NCBI RefSeq assembly: GCF_001659605.2
Contig: NC_035171.2
Location: forward strand, 24,097,825-24,161,824
DNA length: 64,000 bases
Reading direction: 5' to 3'
Source of the DNA: Manihot esculenta
Lineage: Eukaryota > Streptophyta > Magnoliopsida > Malpighiales > Euphorbiaceae
Below the pieces are notes generated by a model, which saw only the letters and a program-made list of their open reading frames with translations, searched no databases and was not told where the DNA came from. This document shows, one piece after another, positions 47,999 to 59,399 of this stretch; within the stretch, counting starts at the first letter, position 1, and every line of letters starts with the position of its first letter. The position numbers were made by a program, and so were the translations under genes.

Positions 47999-48184
47999 TG
48001 ATAGGATAAATATTGTATTTTAAATATAGTTAATTTACTGTAAATAGAACTCTGTACAGTTAGGAGTCTTATTATCTATAAAGGTTATATAACCTATGTT
48101 ATAGGTTTAATGAGCAAGCTTCATTAGAGCTTTTACACTACAATAAAACTATTAATTACTTGATTCAATTTCTCCATTACAACA
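47999..48184 (+). mobile_element. 186 bp 3' LTR of the copia fragment
   Basis: cttgaggggaaa (polypurine tract) precedes TGATAGGATAAATATTG. The segment contains ctataaaggttatataacc and ends cattacaaca. Short LTRs of this kind are typical of some copia lineages. The start TGATAGG may be a mutated TGTTAGG. Confidence 0.7.
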
Positions 48185-49619
48185 AAGATTCAAATTAAAT
48201 ATAATTGAAAATGGAAGGTTATTTAAGAAAAATTGAGCTCGAAGCCTCTTTCTTCAAAATCTCTATTCTTTCTTCTTCTTTTTCCTCCCTTTCTTTTCCT
48301 TTCAAATTTTTCAAATTCTTCTCAACTTGATTTTCATGAGTAACAAAAATCAACTAAATAAATCCAATTTTTTTTCTTAGTTATTCTTGTAAACATGATA
48401 ATAAATACTTATAAATTAAAATCTCTAACATACCTTTAAAATTCCTACACTTGGTCACTATTCCCTCTTTCTCTAACCTTGAAATTTTTCTTTAGTTTTT
48501 ACTTCTTTCTTATATATTTACCTAGAAAAGGGTGGATAAAGTGAAGATCTAATGTTTTGGATAGCAAAAAGGGAATTTGATGTAAAGGTAATGGAGAGTA
48601 GTGGAGAATTTTCTCCCTCCTACGGCAAGGAGAAAGAAAGAAGAGGAAAGATGGTGATCGGTATTTTGGGTTGTTCTAGAACACTTTTGTCTCTTCTCTT
48701 TTTTCTTTTTATTTAGAAAAACTTAGGATTTGACCAAGCACAAGGCCTATAATATTTCTTAATAAAATATCTTTTTTCTTTTCTTTTCTTTTTATTCTTG
48801 TAGCCAAAATTTCTTTTTATTTAAATAGTTATCCTAAACTATCATACTATGAGTAGTTAAACTCTTCTTTTTTCAATCGAAAGATAATCGAAATTTCATT
48901 CCAATTGATTATGAAATCTGATTGCTTTTTTTATTTTCTTATTATCTTTGGTATTTATATTGTGCATATGATTATTATTTATTATTATTCTATTGATTGT
49001 TGTAATAAGCGTCAATTTTGTAATTACTAAAATAATATATTATTATTCAAATTGATTAAATCTATAATTTTTTAGTTCGATCAGAAATAAATAATGAATT
49101 AAATTGAGTAAAACCTTCCTAAGGAACCATATAATCTAGTTTTAATGAACCGAACGTCTTACATTTGTTAGTTAGAATTAGATCCTTCTAATTTTTAATG
49201 TGATAATTCTAAGAGTATCTCTTACGGTTGTCCAAGAATTAGAATTAGTTAGCAAGCGTCTCTTAACATTTTGATATCTATAACTAGTTAATCAAGAAAT
49301 AATTTATAATTATTCTTGCATCTACGATCAACTATAAAGTTCATTCTTTTTACTGAAATACTGATATTCTCTCTTAAATTTAATTGTTTTGCTTACTTCT
49401 TTAAATTAATTTAGTTTATTTCCTCCTTAAATTAATTTCTAATTCATTATATTTAAAATCTCTCCGTTTTATTTTTATTTTTATCTATTTGAAAGATTTA
49501 ATTTTCTTCTAATCTCTATGAAATCGATCTTACTTACCACTATCACAATTTATTTTAAAAAATAAAAATTTATTTTTAATAATTTCGATCTTTTCTGCTC
49601 TCTCTTTACTTTTAGTTAC
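48185..49619. other. Intergenic DNA with a dispersed-repeat segment
   Basis: I see no gene. About 48980-49600 is distantly similar to 8740-9330 (gttgtccaagaattag, tcaagaaataatttataatt, taatctctatgaaatcgatc). It is therefore a decayed repeat, cut at 49619 by element D. Confidence 0.5.
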
Positions 49620-50247
49620 TGATGACCGTCGGGCTTCATGCACTCGGGGGCAAGACCAGACCTTAAAAGAAAGACGCAGGCCCAAGGCCCATAAGCCCTT
49701 TCTCAAAGCCAACCAGCCCTAAACGGCGCGTCCCAGCCCGGCAAAGAGAAGCAGGTCGGACAGGTCACACGCACAGGCCCATCTGAAGGGAGTCTAGCCC
49801 GGTGACGTGACAAGAAATAGGGGAGCAGGCCCAGTCACCTTGCAGCCTTGCCCGCATGCGCATTAGGGAGAATTAAATGGCCGCCTGGCATGGAGGGGGG
49901 CTCTGACACATTCGTACATATGGAGCTGAGTGACAGGGACAGGTGGTACTGTAGCAGAGAGGAAGTTATACATCACTAGCAAACATGAGGAGAGGGTCTT
50001 CTTTCTCCCTCTGGCTCCTCCGCTCCATTTTTTTTATTTGCAACGCTTGCCTATACCATACTATTCTAGTTCATGAATCTAACTTAAACATCGGAGAGTC
50101 TCCATCGGGTGCATCTCCGGTAGACCTCTGACCATCTTTCTTCATTTTGCAGACTTCTTCTTCAAATCGAGCATTGAGGGACACCCTTCTCTCCAGCCAA
50201 GCTTACACCACTATTTTAAACCCTATTCTCTGGATCTCAGAACATCA
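49620..50247 (+). mobile_element. 5' LTR of non-autonomous element D, 628 bp
   Basis: It starts tgatgaccgtcgggcttcat and ends gaacatca. It is about 90% alike to the start of the 3' copy at 54609. It is GC-rich compared with its surroundings. The left flank is gttac. Confidence 0.85.
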
Positions 50248-50248
50248 A

Positions 50249-50268
50249 TTGGCATCGTCTGTGGGAAC
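50249..50268 (+). other. Primer-binding site of element D
   Basis: ttggcatcgtctgtgggaac directly after the LTR resembles the ttggcgccgtctgtgggaa site common in plant Tat-type Ty3 elements. Confidence 0.7.
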
Positions 50269-50343
50269 AAAGGAGATATTCTCATCACAGGAGATATTCT
50301 CATCACAGGAGTTCCTTTCCTAAAAAACCCACTGAGATCCATA

Positions 50344-50664
50344 ATGGCAAATCACAATGAAAACCACGCCGTTAACACTCCGAATAACCTGAGGTCTGCC
50401 CAAGAAGGGCACCAATTCCCTTTTTTCAGCCCTACAACTCCCGCCAGCCAACTGCCAATGCTACCTAACCCTTCGCCGAGCTCGGCAGGGAACGCACCCC
50501 GAAACACAATCTCCAACCAAGACCTCCAAACTATAGCCCTCCAACTACAAAACACCGCCCACTGGCTGGGACAAGTAATGCAACAAAGGGGTCTTAATAC
50601 CCCATTGAACGTATTTTCCGTAGTGGAGGGAACCCCAAGACCACAGGACAAAAGAAGTTTGTAG
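50344..50664 (+). pseudogene. N-terminal gag remnant of element D
   Basis: The 106-residue frame starts MANHNENHAVNTPNNLRSAQ, is Pro/Asn-rich, and has a helical stretch DLQTIALQLQNTAHWLGQVM. This looks like the N-terminus of Tat-lineage Gag proteins. The rest of Gag and all of Pol are missing; downstream sequence to 54608 is non-coding. The start codon is the first after the leader. Confidence 0.55.
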
Positions 50665-52090
50665 TAATAGCTGTGGAGTATTTTTCAAAGTGACCGGAAG
50701 TCGAGGAAAAATCACAGTATTGTAAGTGAAAGCACGTTGGCTTGAGAAGGAATCATTGGTTGAATTTTACTTAACAAAGTCAATAACGTTGTTAAGAGAT
50801 TATACATTTGAGGTCGGACCTGTACTCGAAATTAGATCCGTGCTCGAGGTTGGAGCCATGTTTGAGGTCAGACTTGCATTTCAGGTCAAATAGAATGATA
50901 TTGTAGAGCAGCCAGGGCGCGACTCATAGCAACCCAACTTGGTCGGACAATAGCGCCTCTCAAGTATCGGTCCGACAGGGGAGGACAAGAAATGATCAGA
51001 TACCCAAGCTGATAGAGGAGGGATTCGGGTTGTACATGTTGGCCAACTTGAAGATGAGTGAAATTGGGGTGCGGCTGCCATCTGGGCTCACTGAAATCGA
51101 GCAAGATGTGCAGCATGCTAGCCAACTTGGAAACTACATATCCAAATCGACAAACAAACGAGCTTGTTAAGGCTGAGAGGGCTAACTCCTGTGGAGAAAG
51201 ACCCAATGGCCATGCAGATCTGCGTTCACTCAGTTAGAAGGAAAGAGGTAAGGAAATCTTTATTTACAAAATAAACTATTAGTTAGGCTGCCAACACATC
51301 CTTTGAAACACGGTATTGTTATCTCCTGTAAATAAAAAAAGAATAATATATATAATTTTATTTTAAAACGTAAAATATTCCTTAGCTGTTATAATGAAAG
51401 GAGAAGATTAAAAACAACAATTAATTATCTTGCTTACTTTAATGGGAAGACCATCATAATTTGCCACCTAAAATAATTCTAACTTATTTATGTCCTATGC
51501 CATTAATCCATTATTATCATCATTCAAAAGGTAGCCTATGCATTTTGTCATGATCACAACATTGCCATCAAATTATAAATAAACAAAATAGAACTTAAAT
51601 TTCAAAATTGCCTCTTGCTATGTATGCTCATTATTCTACTTTAGAATTTCAAGACTGCCTTTAGTTACTAGCAATTATTTTTGATTAATTATTGTTGAAT
51701 ACAAAGGATTTTATAGATTTATCATGTAAGTAATAACACTAAATTTAATTAAAGTATACTTATCTGAGTTTAGATATGTTGATAATTGCTTATATAACAT
51801 TAAAATTCAAGTATTGTCATGAAAATTTTATTATAGCACAGACATTCCTAAGAAAAAGATCATCTATGTTATAGATTGAAAAATCTTAGAGAAATTTACA
51901 CGCAAAATATTATTTATTGAATTTCTGAATTGCATGAGTTAATATTGTTAGTCAAAATTAATATTTACATTCATCTGAAATATGAGGCTAAGTGCCATGT
52001 GCGACATATTATTTATTGATGAATATTATTGAATTAACAACGAGCATTCTCGTTATATATGCTCTGTGCAAACTCTTATTTGGCAGAAAA
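50665..52090 (+). other. Non-coding internal part of element D
   Basis: No domain was seen in any frame. About 50790-51240 has retroelement-like composition (gaggtcggacctgtactcga and similar runs). About 51250-52080 is AT-rich, possibly foreign to the element. Confidence 0.45.
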
Positions 52091-52103
52091 AATTCTGAAG
52101 AAA

Positions 52104-52860
52104 GAGCCTGAATCTTGTACATGACCTCAGTGAGGTAGGTAACCGGCCTCGAAAAATGATTCCCGGCACCACAAAACTGGCTGAGATGATGAAGCGACAG
52201 TAAGACTAAATAGCCTGAATCTTGCGCAAGACCTCAATGAGGTAGGTGACCGGCCTCGAAAAATGATCCCCGGCACCACAAAACCGGCTGAGATGATGAA
52301 GCGACAATAAGGCCAAAGAGCCTGAATCTTGCGCAAGACCTCAGTGAGGTAGGTGACCGGCCTCAAAAAATGACCTCCGGCACCACAAAACCGGCTAAGA
52401 TGGTGAAGCGACAGTAAGGCCAAATAGCCTGAATCTTGCACAAGACCTCAGTGAAGTAGGTGACTGGTCTCGGAAAATGACCCCCGGCACCACAAAACTA
52501 GCTGAGATAATGAAGCGACAGTAAGGCCAAAGAGTCTGAATCTTGCGCAAGACCTCAGTGAGGTAGGTGACCGGTCTCGGAAAATGACCCCCGGCACTAC
52601 AAAACCGGCTGAAATGATGAAGCGACAGTAAGGCCAATGAGCCTGAATCCCGAGCAAGGCCAAGAGCCTGGAAGCGATAGTAAGGCCAATGAGCCTGAAT
52701 TTCGAGCAAGGCCAAAGAGCCTGGAAGCGACAGTAAGGCCAATGAGCCTGAATTCCGAGCAAGGCCAAAGAGCCTGGAAGCGACAGTAAGGCCAATGAGC
52801 CTGAATCTTGAGCAAGGTCGAGGAGCCTAGAAGTGACAGTAAGGCCAACAAGCCTAAATC
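52104..52860 (+). repeat. Tandem array: 107 bp unit x5, then 53 bp unit x4
   Basis: The word agcctgaatct recurs at 52104, 52211, 52318, 52425, 52532 and 52639, exactly 107 bp apart. It then recurs at 52691, 52744, 52797 and about 52850, about 53 bp apart. The long unit carries gacctcagtgaggtaggtga and ccggcaccacaaaaccggct. The short unit keeps only the flanks (gaagcgacagtaaggccaa) with a cgagcaaggcc core. Minus-strand frames of up to 194 residues over the array are repeat artefacts. Confidence 0.95.
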
Positions 52861-52869
52861 CCGAACATA

Positions 52870-54608
52870 TCTGCACAAAATTGAGCTGAGAAGGAAAGAA
52901 ACCCTCAGTAAGGTAGACAACAAGTCTCAAAAAAAGACCGACGCTACCACGCAGCCACGCTAAGAGCACAAAGCAAACCATTTTTTTGCCTTTTACTAAA
53001 GAATACCGTATGCTCACAGCAAACAGCGGCATACGCTAACAACGCACAAAAACATCTCATAAGAACACAGTTCCGACCTCACATAAAAGATTGGGGCACT
53101 GGACTACAAAGGAAAGTTAAAATCTGACCTCCTAAGGGAGCTCGGTCATAAGGTAAAAAGATTTCGATCTCACACAACAACCAAAAGCGCCAAAGCGCTA
53201 TGCTGACCTCAAGAGGGTGCTGGAACAAAAATAAAAAATAAAAAAATAAAAAAAATCTAAATCCAACCTCTCAAAAGAGCTCGGATTATAGGCTAATAAG
53301 AACTCGATCTCGCAAAATAGCTAGCGTATAAAGAAATTAAACTAAGGCACCCCAATGCCTGTATCATGTAGCAATGCGGCCTGATAAAGGCCAATTTAAG
53401 GCTCACGGAGCCAAAATGCCAAAGCGCCATGCCGATCTCAAGAAAATGAACTCGGTACTGATAAAACCAATAGGCATACCAAATTAAGGCAAAGCGAATC
53501 CTAAGCAAAATGCCTACCGAGATAGAGAACTAAACAAAGGACCAGGGGCAATCATAAAAGGCACTGACCTTGAGAATTGACTGCTGATACTAAACCAGCT
53601 CAGCTAGCCTAGAGAAATATCTAAGCAGTAAAGAGCCTGCAAAACGCTTGAGGGCAGACAACCTAGAGAGCACTCAAGAGCAAAAAATCCAAACAACCGA
53701 GATATACCCGAGAATCAAATACTTAGATAAAGAATCAAGGGGATAGGAGCAATGTAAAGAGCCAAGTGAACTATTATGAAGGATTGAACAGGGCAGTACA
53801 AAGCCTTGACTCATTGGATACAAAAGAATCGAACCCCAGTATGGTCAAGCCCAAAACAGATAGTCCAACCTCTTCGACCTGAGGTCGATCTCCCCAAAAG
53901 CCCAGAGGGGCCAGACATACCTCCCTGCTGAGCCTTATGTCTGTACCGGCGAGGCTATAAGCCTATAAAAGAAAAGTTAAAACTGAACCAACAAGCAGGC
54001 AGGCTGAAACATAGCCTGTATGAGGCTAGACAAGAAATCAAGAAATTAAGTCCGACTTCACAAAAGAGCTCGGGGCACCAAAGTGAAGAAAGCGAAATCT
54101 CGAACTCCCAAGCTCGTAGCACAAATAGCATCACAAGCTATAGGCATAAAAGCCTAAGCAAAGAACAAAAATTCGAGATCCCGAACTTGCAGTACGGACG
54201 GACTCACAACAAGTAAACAACCAATCAGAATAAAGCTAAGTATGGAAAAAATAGCAGAGAGCCGAGCTCCCTATATGAAAAGGTCCACAAATACGAAATG
54301 CACAAAAGGATAAACAAAAGCAAAGGGTCGTGCTCCCAGCTCGGATCAATTTGCAGTGGATAAAAAACTTAAACAAAATAATCTAAGTATAAATGAGGCA
54401 CAGGCCGAGGTGAAATATCGTTCATCATCGAATATACACCTCTAGATCGCTATACATTCAAACATCAAAGTAAAGAGACAAAGAAATAAAAAGGCAAGGA
54501 AAGGACGTTTTGACAATAGCCATTCTAAGGCAGCATGGTCATAATAGGGCCTAGGGATTTACCCCTTCATCACTCATGGAATAACTGCTGAGGAGGTAAA
54601 TGGGCACT
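52870..54608 (+). other. Non-coding 3' internal region of element D
   Basis: A purine-rich, gene-free stretch with recurrent phrases such as cgaactcccaagctcg and agagctcgg. It ends just before the 3' LTR with gctgaggaggtaaatgggca, a weak polypurine tract. Confidence 0.5.
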
Positions 54609-54938
54609 TGATGACCGCCGGGCTTCATGCACCTGGGGGCAAGGCCAGGTCTTAAAAGAAGAACGCAGGCCCAAGACCCATAAGGCCTTTCTCAAAGCCA
54701 ACCAGCCCTATGCGGTGTGCCCCAGCCCGGCAACGAGAAGCAGACCGGATAGGTCACACGCACGGGCCCATTTGAAGGGAGCCTAGCCCGGTGACGTGAT
54801 AAGAAATAGGAGAGCAAGCTCAGTCACCTCGCAGCCCTGCCAGCATGCACGTCGGGGAGAATTAAATGGCCGTCTAGCGTGGAGAGGGGCTCTGACACAT
54901 CCGTACATATGGAGCTGGGTGACAGGGACAGGTGGTAC
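54609..54938 (+). mobile_element. First 330 bp of the 3' LTR of element D
   Basis: It matches 49620-49950 closely from tgatgaccgccgggcttcat to acaggtggtac, then is interrupted by element E. The rest of the LTR should lie beyond E, outside the window. Confidence 0.85.
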
Positions 54939-56829
54939 TGACTCGCGGTTGTCGAAGCCGGTCAAAAATAACCTTTATGGTTATCAACAATTTACAACTG
55001 CAAATAGTGGTGAAAGGATCGAATCCATAGGGAATTGAGAACTTACCTATTTTCCTTATCAAGACCAAGAAAATAAACTGAAACAATAATAAACTGAAAA
55101 CAGAATAAACTGAAAGCAAAATAAACTGAAACGAGATAAAACTAAAAGCCAAATAAACTAAAAACGAGATAAACTGAAAGCGGAATAAACTAAAAATGAG
55201 ATAAACTGAAAGCAAACAAACTGAAAGTAAAATGGGGGGGGGGGTTTGAGATTGATTTAATTAATCTAATATTGAAAGAAATAAAAGAAAGCAAATAATA
55301 AAATAAAAGAGAAAATAAATAATGAGAAGGTTCTAGTTGAAGAATTGGATCCACTTCAGTTGTTGGGATTGATTATTGACACTTAGTTTCTTTAGATTGA
55401 TTCAATAGATTAGTTATGGAGATGGAAGACGCTTCTCACCATCATGTCTCTCCTTATGATTAAACCAATTAGGGAACGTCCTCTAATTAATTACTAATTA
55501 ACAAATTGCCAAGGAACTTCCTTGGGCCTTAGGCATCAAAACAATTGTTAATTGCATGAAGAGATAGAGAGATCCAATCCTAACTACTCAAACGCATGAG
55601 ATATTGCTAGATCATACAATTTTCTTGGTTTTTTACACCAAGTATTCTTATATTTGAATAATCCAAGCAATTACGGACTTAAATCATCCAAACTAACATA
55701 TTATTACCTTGCAATCAAGAATCAATTGGCCATATTGATCAAAACAACAAAGCAACAATGGAATTAAGCATGAGATTGCATGAATATTGAATAACCAAAA
55801 GATAAACAATGTTTGATCAAGTCTCCCAATCCATAAAACAACTAAAGTATCACCTAATCTTCAACTAGAATAAAAGATTTCAGCCTCTCATGGCTGAAAC
55901 AAAAATCAAAAATAAAAGAAAAGAAGAAAGGTAGAAGAAGATATGTGAATCCCGTAGGTGTCTTCCAAGGGGAGTGTAAAAAGCTTGGAGAGGCTCCTTA
56001 TGTGTCTTTTTATAGTTGAAAGTATTGCCCTAGGTCTCCTTGCTGCCCAAGAGGCTACTTTCTGCCTAAGTTGTGTCTGAAAAGGAAAGAATCGCGTTGT
56101 AAATTATTCAGAAGGAAAGAGGCGCGCGGCATGCACTACAGAAGGAAGTTGTGCGCGCGGCAGGCTCTTCAGAGGGAAAGTGGTGCGCCTTGGTCTTCAG
56201 GAGAGTGTGAGGCGTGTATCAAGGCTTCAGAAAGGGAAGGAGACATGGCTGGAGCTTTAGAAGGAAAGAGGCACGTTCCAAGGCTTTCAGAAGAGGAAGG
56301 GTGCGCATGGGCTGCAGAAGAGGAAGGAGAGCGTGCAGTCATTAATGTGCAAAAGTGGAATGGAATCTGTCCAGTCTTTCCTTTTTAGGTGGAGCCTTCG
56401 TTTGAAGTTTGAATGCTGAATGTGGAAGAGGCAAGTGCATCTCCTTGAAATCTTGCTGCCTAAATAGGAAGATTTGACTGCTGCAGTGTGTGCACATCTT
56501 TGAACAAGGAAAGAAAGATCTGCGATTTGAATTTCAAATAATCTTCTGACTGAGCTTTCGTTATTTGCGTTTGCTTCTGCACTTCCCTTATTTGAAGACT
56601 TTCCTTTTCCGAAAACTTTCCTTAATTGACACTTTGCATATTTGAAAACTTTCCTTTTTTGGCACTTTCCATATTTAGCACTTTTTGGCAGTTATAAGAG
56701 CATTTTCTTCAGATTGTCTCTTTACACTTAATATCTGCAAAACATGATTAAAACCACAAAATTAGGCAAAAAAGATGTAAATAAACATCAAGAACATAAT
56801 GATAAAGTGGGCTAAAATATGCTCTATCA
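54939..56829 (-). mobile_element. 3' LTR of Athila/Tat-like element E, 1,891 bp
   Basis: On the minus strand it starts TGATAGAGCATATTTTAG at 56829 and ends gcgagtca at 54939. It is repeated, with duplications, at 59400-61551. A TATA box, tataaaaagacac, lies at 56002-56014. Ahead of its start on the minus strand the sequence gctaggtgtggaggtatt acts as polypurine tract, typical of this lineage. Confidence 0.85.
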
Positions 56830-58110
56830 AATACCTCCACACCTAGCATTTTGCTTGTCCTCAAGCAAACAAACATAGTCAAACAATCTTTCTTACTCTA
56901 GATCCTTATTTCCACTTAAGCTCTTACTCTAAACCCCTATTTTGAATCATTGCAGTGATGAATATATGCATCAAGGTTACTTACCTTCTTTCCTTGTTTC
57001 CCTTTACTTACCATAGCTAGGATTTGTTTTCCTCAAGAGAGAGATCATACATGCACATATTGTTTGTTCAATTAAGACTCTTCTTAGCTTTCAGATTGAC
57101 TTGCCCTTACTTTGAAGTACTTTGTTCAGCTTTTTACACATCAATCTTGCTTGAAAAAGTCACCAACCTTTTTACGTGAAGGTACATATTTGTGATACCC
57201 ACCCCCAGTTACTCAGTTGGTCACCTATCCAAGTGGCTACTAGCTCTGTTCATAGTCTTTTGACCATTGGAACAATTTTAATTTATGCTTTTGAGGTCTT
57301 TGCCTTTGCTGAATTTTCTTTCTCTCAATGATTTGGGCAAATCAACACCAATTGCTAAAACAAGTCATATTAAGTTCATTCACACAAATTTCAATTCATT
57401 TTCTCTAATGAAGGTCATCAATACATTTTTCACCATGGCAAGCTCAAAGATTCAATTCAAAAGGCAATTCCCAATCATGAATACAACTCACTGCAATTGA
57501 TTCAACATACGTTTAAAGAGTCATCACATCAATGGGGTCATGGAAAGAAAAGCTCATCCAACATAGTTCATGAGTTTGAGTATAGCAAATCAAAACACAA
57601 ACGAGAAGCTGTGGAAAAATGAAAAAAAAAAAAAGAAAAAAAATCACACTCAAAATGAAAATAAAAATTCAAACTGAAAACTAAAGCAAAAATTAAAAAT
57701 TTAGAAATATACACCCCTACACCTAAATCATGCATTGTCCTCAATGTATAGGAATTATTAAAATGTAAAAGAAACTGAGTACTCCCCTGGGTGTGGTGTG
57801 CATGGTGCGATCCACTTGATCAAGGCTCAAGTAATTGGGGAAGGAAAAAGGATCCCAACTACATTAAGCAAAAAGTGTAGCACGCCATTTGATTTTTTCA
57901 TAGCCCATCCCATTTTTTCCATGTACTCATGAAGCAACATGATTAGCTTCTCTTCTTTAAGATGAGGTTTGCCTCTAGCCCTTATGTTGGCATTTTTTAG
58001 ATGATTGGGTAGCACTTTGAACTCCAATTCATGTTTCTCTATGGCTAGCTACAATTTAGCATTAAGTTCAGGCAAAACAAACTCTACCTTATCCGGAGGT
58101 TTGGGAAGGC
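56830..58110 (-). pseudogene. Internal region of element E with a pol-linker remnant
   Basis: Most of this stretch is non-coding. On the minus strand 57827-58110 encodes VLPNHLKNA, then KEEKLIMLLHEYMEKMGWAM. This resembles the segment before RT in Athila/Tat polyproteins (PxHL...EEKL...H...GW). RT, RNase H and integrase are missing, so E is internally deleted. Confidence 0.45.
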
Positions 58111-58335
58111 ATTGATCTGCATGGTCCTTTGGTTTAGGTGCTTGGAATACCATTTGTTCCTTATGAGCATGGACTGTTTGCATTGGCTCTATGGCTGAAT
58201 TGGTTTCAGATTGCTCCTTTTACGCAAGGTCTGACTGAAAGGGGAGCTGAAGAGGACTGATCTGCAATTGAAGCTGAAAGGACGCATCTGAAAGGCTTTC
58301 AGGTACTCCTTCTTGCGCAAGATTGGTCTAAAGAG

Positions 58336-59143
58336 GTGCGATTGGCTCCCCCTTGTTCTGCGCATGGCTGCAGTCCACCTATTGGAAGCAACAGTCAGTT
58401 TCTTTCAGTTCTGGCTCTTTCTGACTCTCTTCCCTGCAAGGATCATTGTTTAGTATATCATCTTGATTCATGTAAAAAACATCTTTGCTCAAATAATCAA
58501 TTACATCTAAACTATCAACAGGTTCTGTTTGATCAGTTTGTTTGGACAAACAGTTTTCTGGTTGATTCTCTTCAGCAGCTTGTTCTTGTACTTATGAGCT
58601 TTCATCATCTGTCTCATCATCTTGAAACTCTTCCTCTCTTCTCAACATGTCTGCACTTTCTGCGGTGGCCAATTGTTCTATCCATTGTTCGAGGTTTTGT
58701 AAAGATATTGTCAATGTCTCCATCATCTTCTCAAGGCGTTGGTATGTACCTAGAGGTTCTGGTTGGGCTTGATATCCTTGATAGTCCTGGTAGTCGTTAG
58801 CCTCTGTAGAACTGAAGTCTGGATAGTCTCCCCAACCTGGATTATATGTATTATAGTAGAGATCATGTCTTGGTTGTTCATAGAATCCTTCATATGCATG
58901 AACTGGTTGACCATTGAATCCTCCAAATGTAGGTCTAGGCTAACTATTGAATCTTTTAAACGCATGCATCGGTTGGTCATACTGATAAAGTGTGGGACAT
59001 TGATCAGTTGAGTGTCCCACATATCCACAGATCCCACATGGTCTTGGTGGCTGGGATGCTTGAACCTGTTGAACTAGTCTTATGGCAAAATCTTTCATAA
59101 AAGATGTCAGAAAAGAAAGATCAGATGTACTTAACTCATCCAT
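58336..59143 (-). pseudogene. C-terminal Gag of element E with CCHC knuckle
   Basis: On the minus strand from 59143: MDELSTSDLSFLTSFMKDFA, then the zinc knuckle CGICGYVGHSTDQC (CX2CX4HX4C). A TAG follows at 58940, then YYNTYNPGWGDYPDF and a helical stretch LEKMMETLTISLQNLEQWIE. CGIC...HSTDQCP followed by YNPGW is characteristic of Athila-like Gag. The internal stop and the lack of a full N-terminus make it a pseudogene. The plus-strand frames of 154 and 82 residues here are shadows. Confidence 0.75.
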
Positions 59144-59146
59144 GAT

Positions 59147-59375
59147 TCAGATCTGCGATGTGACTGTGCCTTCTGTGAGATGTTCGGCGGCCGAATGAGG
59201 ATGAGGTTCAGCGTCCGAAGGTTGATGAAGTTCGGCGGCCGAATGTGTTGCAGAAGGTGCTCCTGCGCAAAGGTGGTCTTCACTCTCTCTCTTTTTTTTT
59301 ATGTTCAGATCTGCGATGAGGTGTTCTTTGGGTGGTAGATCTGGTCCTGAAAGAAAAATAAACAAGTTAAATCAA
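59147..59375 (-). other. Leader of element E with ttcggcggccgaa-type motifs
   Basis: Between primer site and gag, gttcggcggccgaa occurs at about 59181 and 59230, with a variant gttcagcgtccgaa at about 59207. The same motif, in the same orientation relative to the element, fills the LTRs of Ty3 elements A, C and F. Confidence 0.6.
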
Positions 59376-59376
59376 C

Positions 59377-59394
59377 TCTCCGGCAACGGCGCCA
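59377..59394 (-). other. Primer-binding site of element E (tRNA-Asp type)
   Basis: The plus strand tctccggcaacggcgcca closely matches the 3' end of plant tRNA-Asp, so the minus-strand site tggcgccgttgccgga would pair with that primer. This primer type is known for Athila elements, and it fixes the orientation of E. Confidence 0.8.
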
Positions 59395-59399
59395 ATTTT

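Noticed and set aside
52127..53032. Minus-strand frames of 104-194 residues with repeated GLTVAS/FRLIGL phrases
   Set aside because: The repetition follows the 107 and 53 bp tandem array, so the frames are repeat artefacts.
58336..58800. 154-residue plus-strand frame
   Set aside because: It is antisense to the Gag C-terminal remnant of element E.
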